The notes below the pieces were generated by a model. It ran no database searches. It was not told the DNA's origin and saw only the letters and a program-made list of their open reading frames with translations. DNA of 64,000 nucleotides, taken from positions 185,420 through 249,419 of the forward strand of contig NZ_JAMHIV010000008.1 in NCBI RefSeq assembly GCF_023897065.1. Direction: 5' to 3'. Positions 10,389-18,253 of the stretch are shown piece after piece. The translations under genes were made by a program, and so were the position numbers. The DNA comes from Crossiella sp. SN42. GTDB taxonomy: Bacteria > Actinomycetota > Actinomycetes > Mycobacteriales > Pseudonocardiaceae. The number at the start of each line of letters is the position of its first letter. Position 1 is the stretch's first letter.

Positions 10389-11357
10389 GTGACGAGATCG
10401 ACAGGTCCGGGTATACCCCGGCCGACGCGGCGACATCCCGCGTCGTCGGCGCTCGTCCCGAGAACTGGCGACGAGGAGTCCTCACTCCGGTTGACCGTGG
10501 CCGCGATGGCCGGCCTGCTCGGTGTCGCCCCGGCCACTCTGCGCACCTGGGACCGCCGCTACGGCCTCGGCCCCAGCGACCACACCACCGGGCGGCACCG
10601 CCGCTACGGCCCGGCCGACATCGCCCGGCTGGAGCGGATGCACCGCGCGCTGCTGCGCGGGGCCGCCCCGGCCGAGGCCGCCCGCTACGCCCGCAGCTCC
10701 ACCGAGGACACCGACGCCACGGCCGAACCGCCGCGCAGGCCCGCGCACCGGATCGGCCGCGGCCTGCGGCTGCCGGGCGCCGGGCGCCGGGCCCGCGGCC
10801 TGGGCCGGGCACTGCTGGCCATGGACGCCCCAGCGGCCCAGGCGGTGCTCGCCGAGGCCATCGCCGAGGACGGGGTGGCCGCGGCCTGGGACCAGCTGGC
10901 CGGCCCGGTGCTGGCCGCGCTGGCCGAACGCGACCTGGCCCCGGTCAGCCACCTGGCCGCGCAGTGCGTGCGCGCCGCACTGGCCACCGCCGAGGTCGGC
11001 GCGCCACTGCCCGCCTCGGACAACCCGGTGCTGCTCTTCGCCGCCGACCCGGCCGCGCTGCCACCCAGGGTGCTGGCCACCGCGCTCGCCCTGCGGGGCA
11101 TCCCGGCCACCGTGCTGCTGGCCGCCCTCCCGGCCGAGGCGCTGGCCGCGCTGGTCCGCCGACTGTCTCCGGCCGCGATCCTGTTCTGGGCCGCCGACCC
11201 CGGCCAGGCCGAGCCGAGGTTCTTCCACCGGGTCAAGGGCCGGGTGCCGATGTTCGCCTGCGGACCGGGCTGGGCGGAGGCCGAGCTGCCCGAGCGGATC
11301 CGCCGGGCAGGCGCCCTCGCCGAGACCGCGGCTCGTCTGGAAGCGTCCCTGGGGTGA
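10389..11357 (+). CDS. MerR-type regulator with degenerate cobalamin-binding-like domain
   Basis: This 322-residue protein has a MerR winged helix at about residues 35-100 (TVAAMAGLLGVAPATLRTW, wing GRHRRYGPADIARL) and a C-terminal part laid out like the CarH/LitR light or B12 sensors: a four-helix region, then a Rossmann-like alpha/beta region. The cobalamin signature D-x-H-x-x-G is absent (the equivalent segment reads FAADPAALP), and the usual Glu-His pair of the helical part reads Ser-His, so B12 binding is unlikely. The GTG start has only weak ribosome-site support. The stop overlaps the next gene (GTGA), so the two are co-translated. The gene sits divergently from whiB3. Confidence 0.8.
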   Translation: MTRSTGPGIPRPTRRHPASSALVPRTGDEESSLRLTVAAMAGLLGVAPATLRTWDRRYGLGPSDHTTGRHRRYGPADIARLERMHRALLRGAAPAEAARYARSSTEDTDATAEPPRRPAHRIGRGLRLPGAGRRARGLGRALLAMDAPAAQAVLAEAIAEDGVAAAWDQLAGPVLAALAERDLAPVSHLAAQCVRAALATAEVGAPLPASDNPVLLFAADPAALPPRVLATALALRGIPATVLLAALPAEALAALVRRLSPAAILFWAADPGQAEPRFFHRVKGRVPMFACGPGWAEAELPERIRRAGALAETAARLEASLG

Positions 11358-12394
11358 ACCTGGACCGGGTGCGGGCGGCGGCCTTCGGCGACCGCCCGGC
11401 CGAGAACGTCTTCGCCGAGGCCGCCACGACCGGCTGGGCCGCCTGGTACGCCGCGGTCGCCCTGGGCGGCCAGGGCCACTACGCCGCCGCCCTGACCACC
11501 CTCACCCGCCTGGGCCGCGGCCCGGAGGCGGTGCTGTCCGCCGCGGCCTGGACCGCGCTGGCCTCGCACCGCAGACAGCTGGGCGCGCACACCGCGGCCG
11601 CGGGCTATGACGGAGAGGCCCTGCGCAGGCTCGCCCAAGCGGGGCTGTACCCCTTGCCGCCCGCCACCGCGCCGCTGACCGCCACCGAGTCGCCCGCCGC
11701 CGCGCCGTTGATCGCAGCCTCGCCCGCCACCGTCGCGCCGCGGACCGCCGGGCCGTCCGCCACCGCGCGGCCCGCCACCCCGCCCGACGCGCCCCCGCCC
11801 TCTCCCGAGCCCCTCCGCGCCATCGTCGTCGACGTCCTGCTGGGCCTGGCCGCTGACGCGATCGGCCGCGGTCGCCTCACTGCCGCCGCCCGGTTGCACG
11901 CCGAAGCGGTTTTGACTCTCGGAAGTGACCCCTCCTGGCGTCCCCGGGTCCGCCTCGGCTGGGTCGAGGCCGAGATCGCGCTCGCCCAAGGTCATCCGCA
12001 CCGGGCCCTACCAGCGAGTAAACGAGCATGTGAGGTAGCTCACACCACGTCTTCGGTGCGTCATCAAACCAAGTCAGAGCTGGTCCTGGGCGTGACGGAG
12101 CAGGTCCTCGGGTTACCCACCGGAGTGGATTTTCTACGCAGTGTGATCAAAAATGCCAGTCAGCACGGCCTGTGGCCGCTCGTCTGGCCGTCAGCGTTAC
12201 TGCTGTCGGAGGCTGAACCCGATCGGGTCGGATATCACCGGAATGGCGCTCGCGACGCTCTGACCACGGTGTTAGGCCGTACCGACGCGTCCGGACGGCG
12301 GTTGGCCGCCCGATCTGCGTGGTTACCCTCGTGGTTGCTCCGTTCTAGTGAACCGGGGGATGCGGCCAGCCGGATGAATTTCTTGACGGATTAA
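11354..12394 (+). CDS. hypothetical protein, Rv3415c-like position
   Basis: The function is unknown. The product is 346 residues: an alanine-rich helical N-terminal region (about 1-110) that resembles degenerate TPR units, a Pro/Ala/Thr-rich linker (about 112-155) and a second helical region with a moderately conserved-looking end (VDFLRSVIKNASQHGLWPLV). No signal peptide or membrane segment is seen. It overlaps the stop of the MerR-like gene by 4 nt, indicating translational coupling. In mycobacteria a conserved unknown (Rv3415c) lies between whiB3 and sigD, so this is probably its counterpart; that link rests on position and general character. The 3' part is less GC-rich than its neighbours. 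Confidence 0.75.
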   Translation: MNLDRVRAAAFGDRPAENVFAEAATTGWAAWYAAVALGGQGHYAAALTTLTRLGRGPEAVLSAAAWTALASHRRQLGAHTAAAGYDGEALRRLAQAGLYPLPPATAPLTATESPAAAPLIAASPATVAPRTAGPSATARPATPPDAPPPSPEPLRAIVVDVLLGLAADAIGRGRLTAAARLHAEAVLTLGSDPSWRPRVRLGWVEAEIALAQGHPHRALPASKRACEVAHTTSSVRHQTKSELVLGVTEQVLGLPTGVDFLRSVIKNASQHGLWPLVWPSALLLSEAEPDRVGYHRNGARDALTTVLGRTDASGRRLAARSAWLPSWLLRSSEPGDAASRMNFLTD

Positions 12395-12475
12395 GCACCA
12401 GATCGTGTCAAGGTTCCGCCGTCAGCGTCCGATAGGGGAGTTGGAACGTCACTCAGCTGTAGGAAGGAGTCCCCG

Positions 12476-13072
12476 GTGACGACGGTCTTGATCTGTGATG
12501 ACCGGCGAAGCGTCCGGGAGGGTCTCACTCGCGTGATGTCGGCCGTCCCTGGGGTCAGCCGCATCGACTGTGTCGGTCACGGCGACGAGCTGCTCGCGCG
12601 CTTCTCCCGGCAGGCGGTCGACGTCGTCCTGGTGGGAACCCAGCGCGCGGTGCCGACCGGGGTGGAGGCCACTCGGCGTCTCGTCTCGGCGCACCCGCAG
12701 GCCAACGTGATCGTCTTCGGCGCTCCGGACGACGCGGGCAGCATCGCCGCGGCCATCGCCGGCGGCGCCCGTGGGTACCTGCGCTGGGACGCCTCGCGGC
12801 CCGAGCTGGTCGCCGCGCTGGCGCACACCCTGGCGAGCACCTCGGTGCCCGCTCCCCGGCAGCCGTCCGACCCGGGCGTGCAGCTCACCGAGCGTGAGCT
12901 GCAGGTCCTGCGCGGCATGAGCCAGGGCAAGAGCAACGGCCAGATCGGTCGCGAGCTGTACCTGTCCGAGGACACGGTGAAGACGCACGCCCGGCGGCTG
13001 TTCCGCAAGCTCGGCGTCCGGGACCGCGCCCAGGCGGTCGCGCACGGTTTCCGCCGCGGCCTGGTCTCCTGA
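12476..13072 (+). CDS. bldM: BldM-like orphan response regulator without phospho-acceptor
   Basis: This 198-residue DNA-binding protein has a receiver-like domain (1-120) and a LuxR-type helix-turn-helix (about 138-198, LTERELQVLRGMSQGKSN and SEDTVKTHARRLFRKLG). Full-length similarity is to Streptomyces BldM, which controls aerial growth and sporulation genes as homodimer or with WhiI. The acidic pocket is partly kept (D8, D9), but the phospho-acceptor position 54 is glycine (VVLVGTQ) and the conserved lysine of the receiver is arginine, so it cannot be a classical phospho-switch. The GTG start has a good AGGAAGGAG site. It lies between the MerR pair and sigD, as bldM does near whiD and a sigma gene in Streptomyces. 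Confidence 0.88.
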   Translation: MTTVLICDDRRSVREGLTRVMSAVPGVSRIDCVGHGDELLARFSRQAVDVVLVGTQRAVPTGVEATRRLVSAHPQANVIVFGAPDDAGSIAAAIAGGARGYLRWDASRPELVAALAHTLASTSVPAPRQPSDPGVQLTERELQVLRGMSQGKSNGQIGRELYLSEDTVKTHARRLFRKLGVRDRAQAVAHGFRRGLVS

Positions 13073-13100
13073 CCACCACGGCCCACAATCTCGCTGACGA

Positions 13101-13135
13101 AGCAGGTAGCTCGGCGTATCGCCGGGCTACCTGCT
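13101..13135 (+). terminator. terminator after the BldM-like gene
   Basis: A 15-bp stem, AGCAGGTAGCTCGGC (13101-13115) with GCCGGGCTACCTGCT (13121-13135), contains one G-U pair and a five-base loop. It lies 28 nt after the stop codon and before the sigD promoter region. Confidence 0.8.
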
Positions 13136-13286
13136 GTCATGCTCAGACCCATTCGCACGAGGCCAGGACGCCTCAAGCTCCTGGTCTCGCTTTCCCCACG
13201 GTCTGCGCCCCGGCACTCTCTTCTCCGTATCCCGGCGGGTACGGTGAAGCCGACCGGGAGGGCGGGCCACGGTCGGTGAATCGTTT

Positions 13287-13901
13287 ATGTCGGTCCGTCA
13301 GCGCGTAACACCAGGGCTACTCACCACGATGACCAACACGGGGGACGGACTGGACGCCGTCGTAGGCGCCGCGATCGGCGGCGACCGAGAGTCGATCGGC
13401 CGTCTGCTGGCGTCGATCCGTCCCTTGGTGGTGCGGTACTGCCGCGCCCGGGTAGGCAGGCAGGAACGTTCGTACGCTTCCGCGGACGACGTCGCCCAGG
13501 AGGTGTGTCTCGCCGTGCTGACGGCGTTGCCCAGCTACCGCGACCAGGGACGCCCGTTCCTGGCGTTTGTGTACGGCATTGCCGCGCACAAGGTGGCTGA
13601 CGCGCATCGCAGCGCTGCCCGTAACCGGTCGGAACCGGTCCCCGAGGTGCCTGACGCCCCGGAGACCGAGGCCGGTCCGGAACAGCGGGCCATGCACGGT
13701 GAGCTGTCCGAGCGGATGGCACAGCTGTTGCGGGTGCTGCCCGCGAAGCAGCGGGAGATCCTGCTCCTCCGGGTCGTGGTGGGTCTGTCCGCCGAGGAGA
13801 CCGCGGACGCGGTCGGCTCAACCCCGGGAGCGGTGCGGGTGGCCCAGCATCGGGCGCTCGCCAGGCTCCGCAAGACCTTGGCACCGGAGGAGGTGGTCTG
13901 A
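13287..13901 (+). CDS. sigD: RNA polymerase sigma factor SigD (ECF)
   Basis: This is an ECF sigma factor of 204 residues with region 2 (VVRYCRARVG, then SADDVAQEVCLAVLTALPSY, RPFLAFVYGIAAHKVADAHR) and region 4 (LPAKQREILLLRVVVGLSAEETADAVGSTPGAVRVAQHRAL). The sequence closely follows M. tuberculosis SigD. It directs transcription of stress and cell-envelope genes and is held inactive by the membrane anti-sigma RsdA, encoded 2 nt downstream. Two ATG starts are possible, the one given and one 42 nt later (MTNTGDG); neither has a strong ribosome site. Confidence 0.95.
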   Translation: MSVRQRVTPGLLTTMTNTGDGLDAVVGAAIGGDRESIGRLLASIRPLVVRYCRARVGRQERSYASADDVAQEVCLAVLTALPSYRDQGRPFLAFVYGIAAHKVADAHRSAARNRSEPVPEVPDAPETEAGPEQRAMHGELSERMAQLLRVLPAKQREILLLRVVVGLSAEETADAVGSTPGAVRVAQHRALARLRKTLAPEEVV

Positions 13902-13903
13902 AC

Positions 13904-14881
13904 ATGGCCGAGCAGCACAACCAAGGTGACGTCGAACTGGCACGGCGGCGCGCCGGGGCACTGGCGCCCGAGGACCCGTTGACCACCGACCACGGCGAGG
14001 TCGACGGGCCGGTCGACCTGATGGCCGTCCGCGCGGACGACATGCTGCTGGACAGCCTGGCCGGCACGCACCACGACGCGAACCGCTCCCTCGGCGACCA
14101 GGAGCTCTCCGCCCTGCTGCTGTCCTGGCGGCGGGACGTGGACGCGGAGCCGATCGGCGAGCTGGTCGACATCGACACCGCGCTGGCCACCATCGAGGCC
14201 GCCAAGACGCAGAGCCGTCGGCGGCACCGTTTTCTCATTCCGCTGGCCACGGCCGCGGCGGTGCTCGCGATCGGGTTCACCGGGGTCGGGCTGGCCGCCC
14301 GCACCGCCGAACCCGGCGACACCCTCTGGGGACTGACCAGGGTGCTCTACGCCGACCACGCCCGGTCGGTGGAGGCCGCCGCCTCGGTGCGCGCGGACCT
14401 GGACATCGCCACCAACGCGTTGCGGCAGGGCAGGCCGGACATCGCCAAGGCCGCGCTGGAACGGGCCGCCGCCGCGCTGGCCGCGGTCGCGGCCGAGGAC
14501 GGCAAGGACACCCTGGCCCAGCAGCACGAGTCGCTGAAGGAACAGGTCGGCGAGCCGCCGACGCCGGGCACCGGCAACCCGTCGGAGCAGCCGCCGCCGG
14601 TGGTCGTGCCGCCGCCGGCCACGACGACCTCCAAGTCGGACCCGCCCGCGCCGCCGCCGAGCACCACCACGACGCCGCCGTCGACCACGACCACGCCGCC
14701 GAGCACCACCACGACCACCCCGCCGTCGAGCACGACCACCTCGCCGTCGGAGTCGCCCAGCGGTGGCAACAGCAGCAGCGGTGGCCGCAGCACCGAGAAC
14801 AACCCGCCGCCCCCGCCCCCTCCGCCGCCGGCCAGCCCGGCGCAGTCCGCGGAGAGCCCGGTGCTGACCGACCACAGCTGA
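13904..14881 (+). CDS. rsdA: membrane-anchored anti-sigma-D factor RsdA
   Basis: The product is 325 residues. The cytoplasmic N-terminus includes the segment DGPVDLMAVRADDMLLDSLAG (around 34-54), the known SigD-binding region of RsdA. One transmembrane helix lies at about 109-131, and a long external region ends in Thr/Ser/Pro tracts (about 220-325). It captures SigD at the membrane until proteolysis releases it. The start has a GGAGGAGG site overlapping the sigD end, so the two genes are coupled. A strong terminator follows. The adjacent operon encodes a PrsW-type protease, a family that cuts an anti-sigma factor in Bacillus. Confidence 0.92.
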   Translation: MAEQHNQGDVELARRRAGALAPEDPLTTDHGEVDGPVDLMAVRADDMLLDSLAGTHHDANRSLGDQELSALLLSWRRDVDAEPIGELVDIDTALATIEAAKTQSRRRHRFLIPLATAAAVLAIGFTGVGLAARTAEPGDTLWGLTRVLYADHARSVEAAASVRADLDIATNALRQGRPDIAKAALERAAAALAAVAAEDGKDTLAQQHESLKEQVGEPPTPGTGNPSEQPPPVVVPPPATTTSKSDPPAPPPSTTTTPPSTTTTPPSTTTTTPPSSTTTSPSESPSGGNSSSGGRSTENNPPPPPPPPPASPAQSAESPVLTDHS

Positions 14882-14894
14882 CGCCAGACCTCGG

Positions 14895-14925
14895 CACCCC
14901 CTGTTCGTCACTCGAACAGGGGGTG
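14895..14925 (+). terminator. terminator after sigD-rsdA
   Basis: A perfect 13-bp inverted repeat, CACCCCCTGTTCG with CGAACAGGGGGTG, has a five-base loop (TCACT) and lies 14 nt past the rsdA stop. The following sequence has only a short T-rich stretch. Confidence 0.9.
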
Positions 14926-14955
14926 TTCGCGTTGTTGCCACCGGTACCCCGTCGG

Positions 14956-14966
14956 TCCACTGTGGA
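14956..14966 (+). repeat. TCCACTGTGGA iterated palindrome, copy 1
   Basis: This is an exact copy of the 11-mer found five times in the window. It lies in the gap just before the gene for a small membrane-anchored protein. Confidence 0.6.
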
Positions 14967-14969
14967 GCG

Positions 14970-15497
14970 ATGCGCGGTCCGGCGGTCGAGTGGCGTGGTC
15001 TGTGGGGCGCGCTGGGCGTGCTCGCCGGGGTGTTCGGCATGCTGGTGCTGCCGCTGCTGGCCGATGCCACCGTGGCCGAACCAGCCGTGCTCGTGCGGGC
15101 CGGGGACGAGGCGCTGCTGCGCTCCGCCGACGGCGCCGGCTCCGCTCGGGTGGACCTGAGCCCGCTGGCCGGGTTCCGGCAGGCGGCCAGCCAGCCCCCG
15201 GACAGCGTCTCGGCCGCGCAGGGCGGGGCGAGCTGCACTGTGGAGCTGAAGACCGGGGTGGTGGACCCGGCGGTGACCTTCGCCCGGATCGGGCGGCTGT
15301 ACGCGTTGCAGGGACGGCCGGTCACGCCGGTCGGGGAGCTGCGCACGGCGAACGGGCTGACCGGACTGGCCGGTGAGTTCGACGGCGGCACGCTGGTGCT
15401 GCTCGGCGGGCCGGGGCCGGTGGTCACCGTCTCGGCGCGGGGGCTGTCCGCGCCGGTGCTGCGGGGGCTGCTGGACGGCGTGGTGGTCCAGCCGTGA
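14970..15497 (+). CDS. membrane-anchored or secreted hypothetical protein
   Basis: I do not recognise a family. The protein has 175 residues, with one hydrophobic segment at about 11-31 (GALGVLAGVFGMLVLPLLA) that could be a signal anchor, followed by an external domain of about 140 residues with a single cysteine and many short beta-like stretches. It heads an operon in which each gene overlaps the next: the stop overlaps the PrsW start by 4 nt, so it is likely to work with those membrane proteases, perhaps as partner or substrate. That role is inferred from gene order only. Confidence 0.75.
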   Translation: MRGPAVEWRGLWGALGVLAGVFGMLVLPLLADATVAEPAVLVRAGDEALLRSADGAGSARVDLSPLAGFRQAASQPPDSVSAAQGGASCTVELKTGVVDPAVTFARIGRLYALQGRPVTPVGELRTANGLTGLAGEFDGGTLVLLGGPGPVVTVSARGLSAPVLRGLLDGVVVQP

Positions 15498-16630
15498 CGA
15501 TCACCTCGCCGGTGGCCCCGCGCGCGGGCTGGGCCACGCTGCTGCGCCGCCCGATGTTCTGGGCCTACCTGGTCCTGCTGGTATTCGGCCTGCGCTCGTT
15601 CGCCAGTGGCGATCTCTACGCGGCGCGCGCGACCCCGGTCGCGGCGGTCACTGCGGTGCTGGCGCAGTGCCTGCTGGTGGTGGTGTTCACCGTGCTGATC
15701 CGGCGGCTGGACCTGTTCGAGAAGGAACCGCCGGTGCTGCTGGCGCTGGCCTTCCTGTGGGGCGCGTTCATCGCGCCCGCGGTGGCTGCCCCGGCCAACG
15801 GCGCGCTGCTCAGCCTGGCGGGCAAGACCGGTGGCGCGGCCTTCGCCGCGGACTGGGGCGCGGCGCTGGCCGGGCCGCTGTCGGAGGAGTGGCTCAAGGG
15901 GCTCGGCGTGGTGGCCGTGCTGGTGATCGTGCGCGAGCACCTGCACCGGTCGCTGGACGGGCTGGTCTACGGCGCGATGATCGGCCTGGGGTTTGAGGCG
16001 CTGGAGAACTTCGGCTACGCGGTCAACGCCGCGCTCACCGACGTCAACGACGACTTCTCCGCCGCGCTGGGCAGCTCGGTGTCCCGGCTGCTGTTCGGGG
16101 TCGGCGCGCACGTGATCTTCACCGGCATCGCCGGGTTCGGCCTCGGCTACGCGCGCACCGCCACCGACCGCTCGTCCGGCCACCGCGCGCTGGTCGCGGC
16201 GGCCTCGGTGCTGACCGGGTACGGCCTGCACGTGCTGTGGAACTCCCCGCTGCTCGGGCAGCTGGGCGTGCTCGGCGCGCTGGCCAAGTACGCGGTGCTG
16301 GTGCTGCTGTTCACCCTGGTCTACCGGTACACCGCGCGGCGGGAGTTCGCCTGGTTCGCGGCCACCGTGCGCGAGGAGGACCCGGAGATCATCACGCCGC
16401 CGGAGGTGGCCGCGCTGCGCACCGGCCGGGTCAGGCGGCAGGCTCGCAAGCTGGCCCGGCACACCTACGGACCCCTTGGCGCGCAACGGATGCGCCGACT
16501 CCAGGACGCGCAGCTGGCGCTGGCCATCGCGCTGGAGAACAGTGTCGACCACGAGCTGGACCCGGCCGTCGACCGGGCCCGGCACGACGTACGGCATGCT
16601 CGTCTCGCCCTGGAGCAGCGAGGAGCCTGA
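15494..16630 (+). CDS. PrsW family intramembrane protease
   Basis: This 378-residue polytopic membrane protein is of the PrsW family (glutamic-type intramembrane proteases related to CAAX proteases). The signature segments are PLSEEWLKG (about residue 134, the catalytic Glu pair), GLGFEALEN (about 170), GVGAHVIFTG and GYGLHVLWN. Seven to nine membrane helices precede a charged cytoplasmic tail (330-378). B. subtilis PrsW performs the first cut in the anti-sigma factor RsiW. Here the gene is the second of an operon right after sigD-rsdA, so RsdA is a reasonable candidate substrate; this is not shown. GTG start, overlapping the previous stop. Confidence 0.92.
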   Translation: MTITSPVAPRAGWATLLRRPMFWAYLVLLVFGLRSFASGDLYAARATPVAAVTAVLAQCLLVVVFTVLIRRLDLFEKEPPVLLALAFLWGAFIAPAVAAPANGALLSLAGKTGGAAFAADWGAALAGPLSEEWLKGLGVVAVLVIVREHLHRSLDGLVYGAMIGLGFEALENFGYAVNAALTDVNDDFSAALGSSVSRLLFGVGAHVIFTGIAGFGLGYARTATDRSSGHRALVAAASVLTGYGLHVLWNSPLLGQLGVLGALAKYAVLVLLFTLVYRYTARREFAWFAATVREEDPEIITPPEVAALRTGRVRRQARKLARHTYGPLGAQRMRRLQDAQLALAIALENSVDHELDPAVDRARHDVRHARLALEQRGA

Positions 16631-17499
16631 TGAGTCCCTTCCTCACCGGTATGGACACCGCCCGGCGCCCTACCGGTCCCTGGCTCGCCCTTGTCGTGGT
16701 GGCCTTGGCGATGCTGCTGGTCGGCGGCGCGGGCGGCCTGGCGGCCAACCTGCTGCTGACCGGATCGGTCACGCCGCAGACCGGGAACCTGCGCGGTCAG
16801 GTGGCCATGCTGGTCGGCGGGTTCGCGCCGGTGGCACTGGTGCTGTGGCTGTGGATCCGGTTCAAGGAGCGGCGGCCGTTCGCCAGCGCGGGCTTCACCA
16901 CCTCGCCGCGCGGGCTGGCGCTCGGCGCGCTGGCGGCCTTCCTGGTCTTCGGCGGGATCGTGCTGGTGACTGTCCTCAGTGGACACATGTCGTTCACCGG
17001 CGGGCCGAACTGGTCGCTGCTGCCCGGTGCGCTGCTGGCCCTTGCCGCGTATGCGATCCAGGGCTCCACCGAGGAGCTGCTGTGCCGGGGTTTCCTGCTC
17101 CAGGCGCTGACCAGGCGGTGGGGCGTGCTGGCCGCGGTGCTGGTGCAGGCCGCGCTGTTCGCCGCGCTGCACACCGGCAACGTGGGCGGTCTCCAGGTGC
17201 TCGCGGTGCTGAACCTGCTGCTGTACGGGCTGTTCACCGCGGGCTGGGCGATCGCCGAGGGCGGGCTGTGGGGCGTGTGCGGGTTCCACCTGATGTGGAA
17301 CTGGGTGCAGGGCAACGTCTTCGGCGCCTCGGTCTCCGGCACCGAGGTCAGCACCGCGCTGCTGACCCTGCGCGGCGGCGAGCCCAGCATCGTCAACGGC
17401 GCGGCCTTCGGCCTGGAGGCCAGCGTGGTGACCACGGTCGCGCTGGCCCTGGGCTGCGCGCTGGTGTTCGCCCCGGCCAGGCGGGCGATCCGTGGTTAA
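16630..17499 (+). CDS. CPBP family intramembrane metalloprotease (CAAX-like)
   Basis: The 289-residue membrane protein carries the ABI/CPBP motifs: STEELLCRGFLLQ (double Glu plus Arg, about residue 143), FAALHTGN (about 178) and FHLMWNWVQGN (about 220), the three catalytic segments of CAAX-type proteases. About eight membrane helices are present. The start ATG overlaps the PrsW stop and the end overlaps the next gene by 8 nt. Two related but distinct intramembrane protease families are thus encoded back to back. The substrate is unknown. Confidence 0.92.
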   Translation: MSPFLTGMDTARRPTGPWLALVVVALAMLLVGGAGGLAANLLLTGSVTPQTGNLRGQVAMLVGGFAPVALVLWLWIRFKERRPFASAGFTTSPRGLALGALAAFLVFGGIVLVTVLSGHMSFTGGPNWSLLPGALLALAAYAIQGSTEELLCRGFLLQALTRRWGVLAAVLVQAALFAALHTGNVGGLQVLAVLNLLLYGLFTAGWAIAEGGLWGVCGFHLMWNWVQGNVFGASVSGTEVSTALLTLRGGEPSIVNGAAFGLEASVVTTVALALGCALVFAPARRAIRG

Positions 17500-18145
17500 C
17501 CCGCGCAGGCTGGTGTACCGCCTCGGCGAGTTGGTGCTGATCCTGCTCGGCCTGGCCGCGGTGCTGGGCGAGGCGGTCAGCCTGTCCAGCGTGCTGCTGC
17601 TCGGGGGGTGGAACCTGGTCGCCTTCGGCTACGTGCTGCTGCGCTGGCGCCGGGTCCGCCGGGCCCGGTTCGGCATGGACGAGCGGGCCGACGGCTCACC
17701 GGCCTGGCTGAGCACGGTGGCCGGGCGCAGGCTGGGTTTTGTGGCCACCGTGCTGGCCAGCCTGGTCGGCGTGCTCTCCGGGCTGATGATCGTGCTGTAC
17801 GAGCGGTTCGGCGCGGACGGCGACTCCACCTACCTGATCAAGCTGATCGGCGCGCCCACCATCATCTTCGCCTGGCTGATGCTGCACTTCGGCTTCGCCG
17901 AGCGGTACGCGCACCTGCACTACGAGCTGTGCGGCGGGCAGGGCCTCGGTTTCCCCGACGAGCCGGAGCCGAACCTGGCCGACTTCGCCTACTTCGCCTT
18001 CACCATCGGCACCTCGTTCGCGGTCTCCGATGTGACCGTGCGGCGCCGCGAGCTGCGCTACGCGGTGCTGGTGCACAGCACGATGTCCTTCCTGTACAAC
18101 ACCGCCCTGCTGGGCATCGCGATCGGCGTGCTGACCGGGCGATAG
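17492..18145 (+). CDS. DUF1345 family membrane protein
   Basis: The 217-residue protein has about five membrane helices. The sequence FAYFAFTIGTSFAVSDVTV near residue 168 and RRRELRYAVLVHSTMSFLYNT after it are the hallmarks of DUF1345, a family of uncharacterised membrane proteins whose core resembles ion-channel pore loops. The GTG start lies inside the end of the CPBP gene, so it is the last coupled gene of this operon. No function can be assigned. Confidence 0.88.
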   Translation: MVNPRRLVYRLGELVLILLGLAAVLGEAVSLSSVLLLGGWNLVAFGYVLLRWRRVRRARFGMDERADGSPAWLSTVAGRRLGFVATVLASLVGVLSGLMIVLYERFGADGDSTYLIKLIGAPTIIFAWLMLHFGFAERYAHLHYELCGGQGLGFPDEPEPNLADFAYFAFTIGTSFAVSDVTVRRRELRYAVLVHSTMSFLYNTALLGIAIGVLTGR

Positions 18146-18253
18146 GGCAGTGCTGCCGCCCCAAGGTGCCGGGGCCGGGGCAGGTACCCGGATTTTCCGT
18201 TTTCGCTGGCTAACTTCCGCTCCGCTGAAGTGGTCGAAGACGGGAGCGACGGG

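Noticed and set aside
14640..14870. Periodic repeats in DNA at the end of rsdA
   Set aside because: They come from Thr/Ser/Pro-rich coding sequence, not a tandem repeat element or CRISPR.
13535..16597. Open frame of 1020 codons on the minus strand across sigD, rsdA and prsW
   Set aside because: It covers several well-supported genes and two intergenic gaps, and its translation is low-complexity Arg/Gly; it is a shadow.
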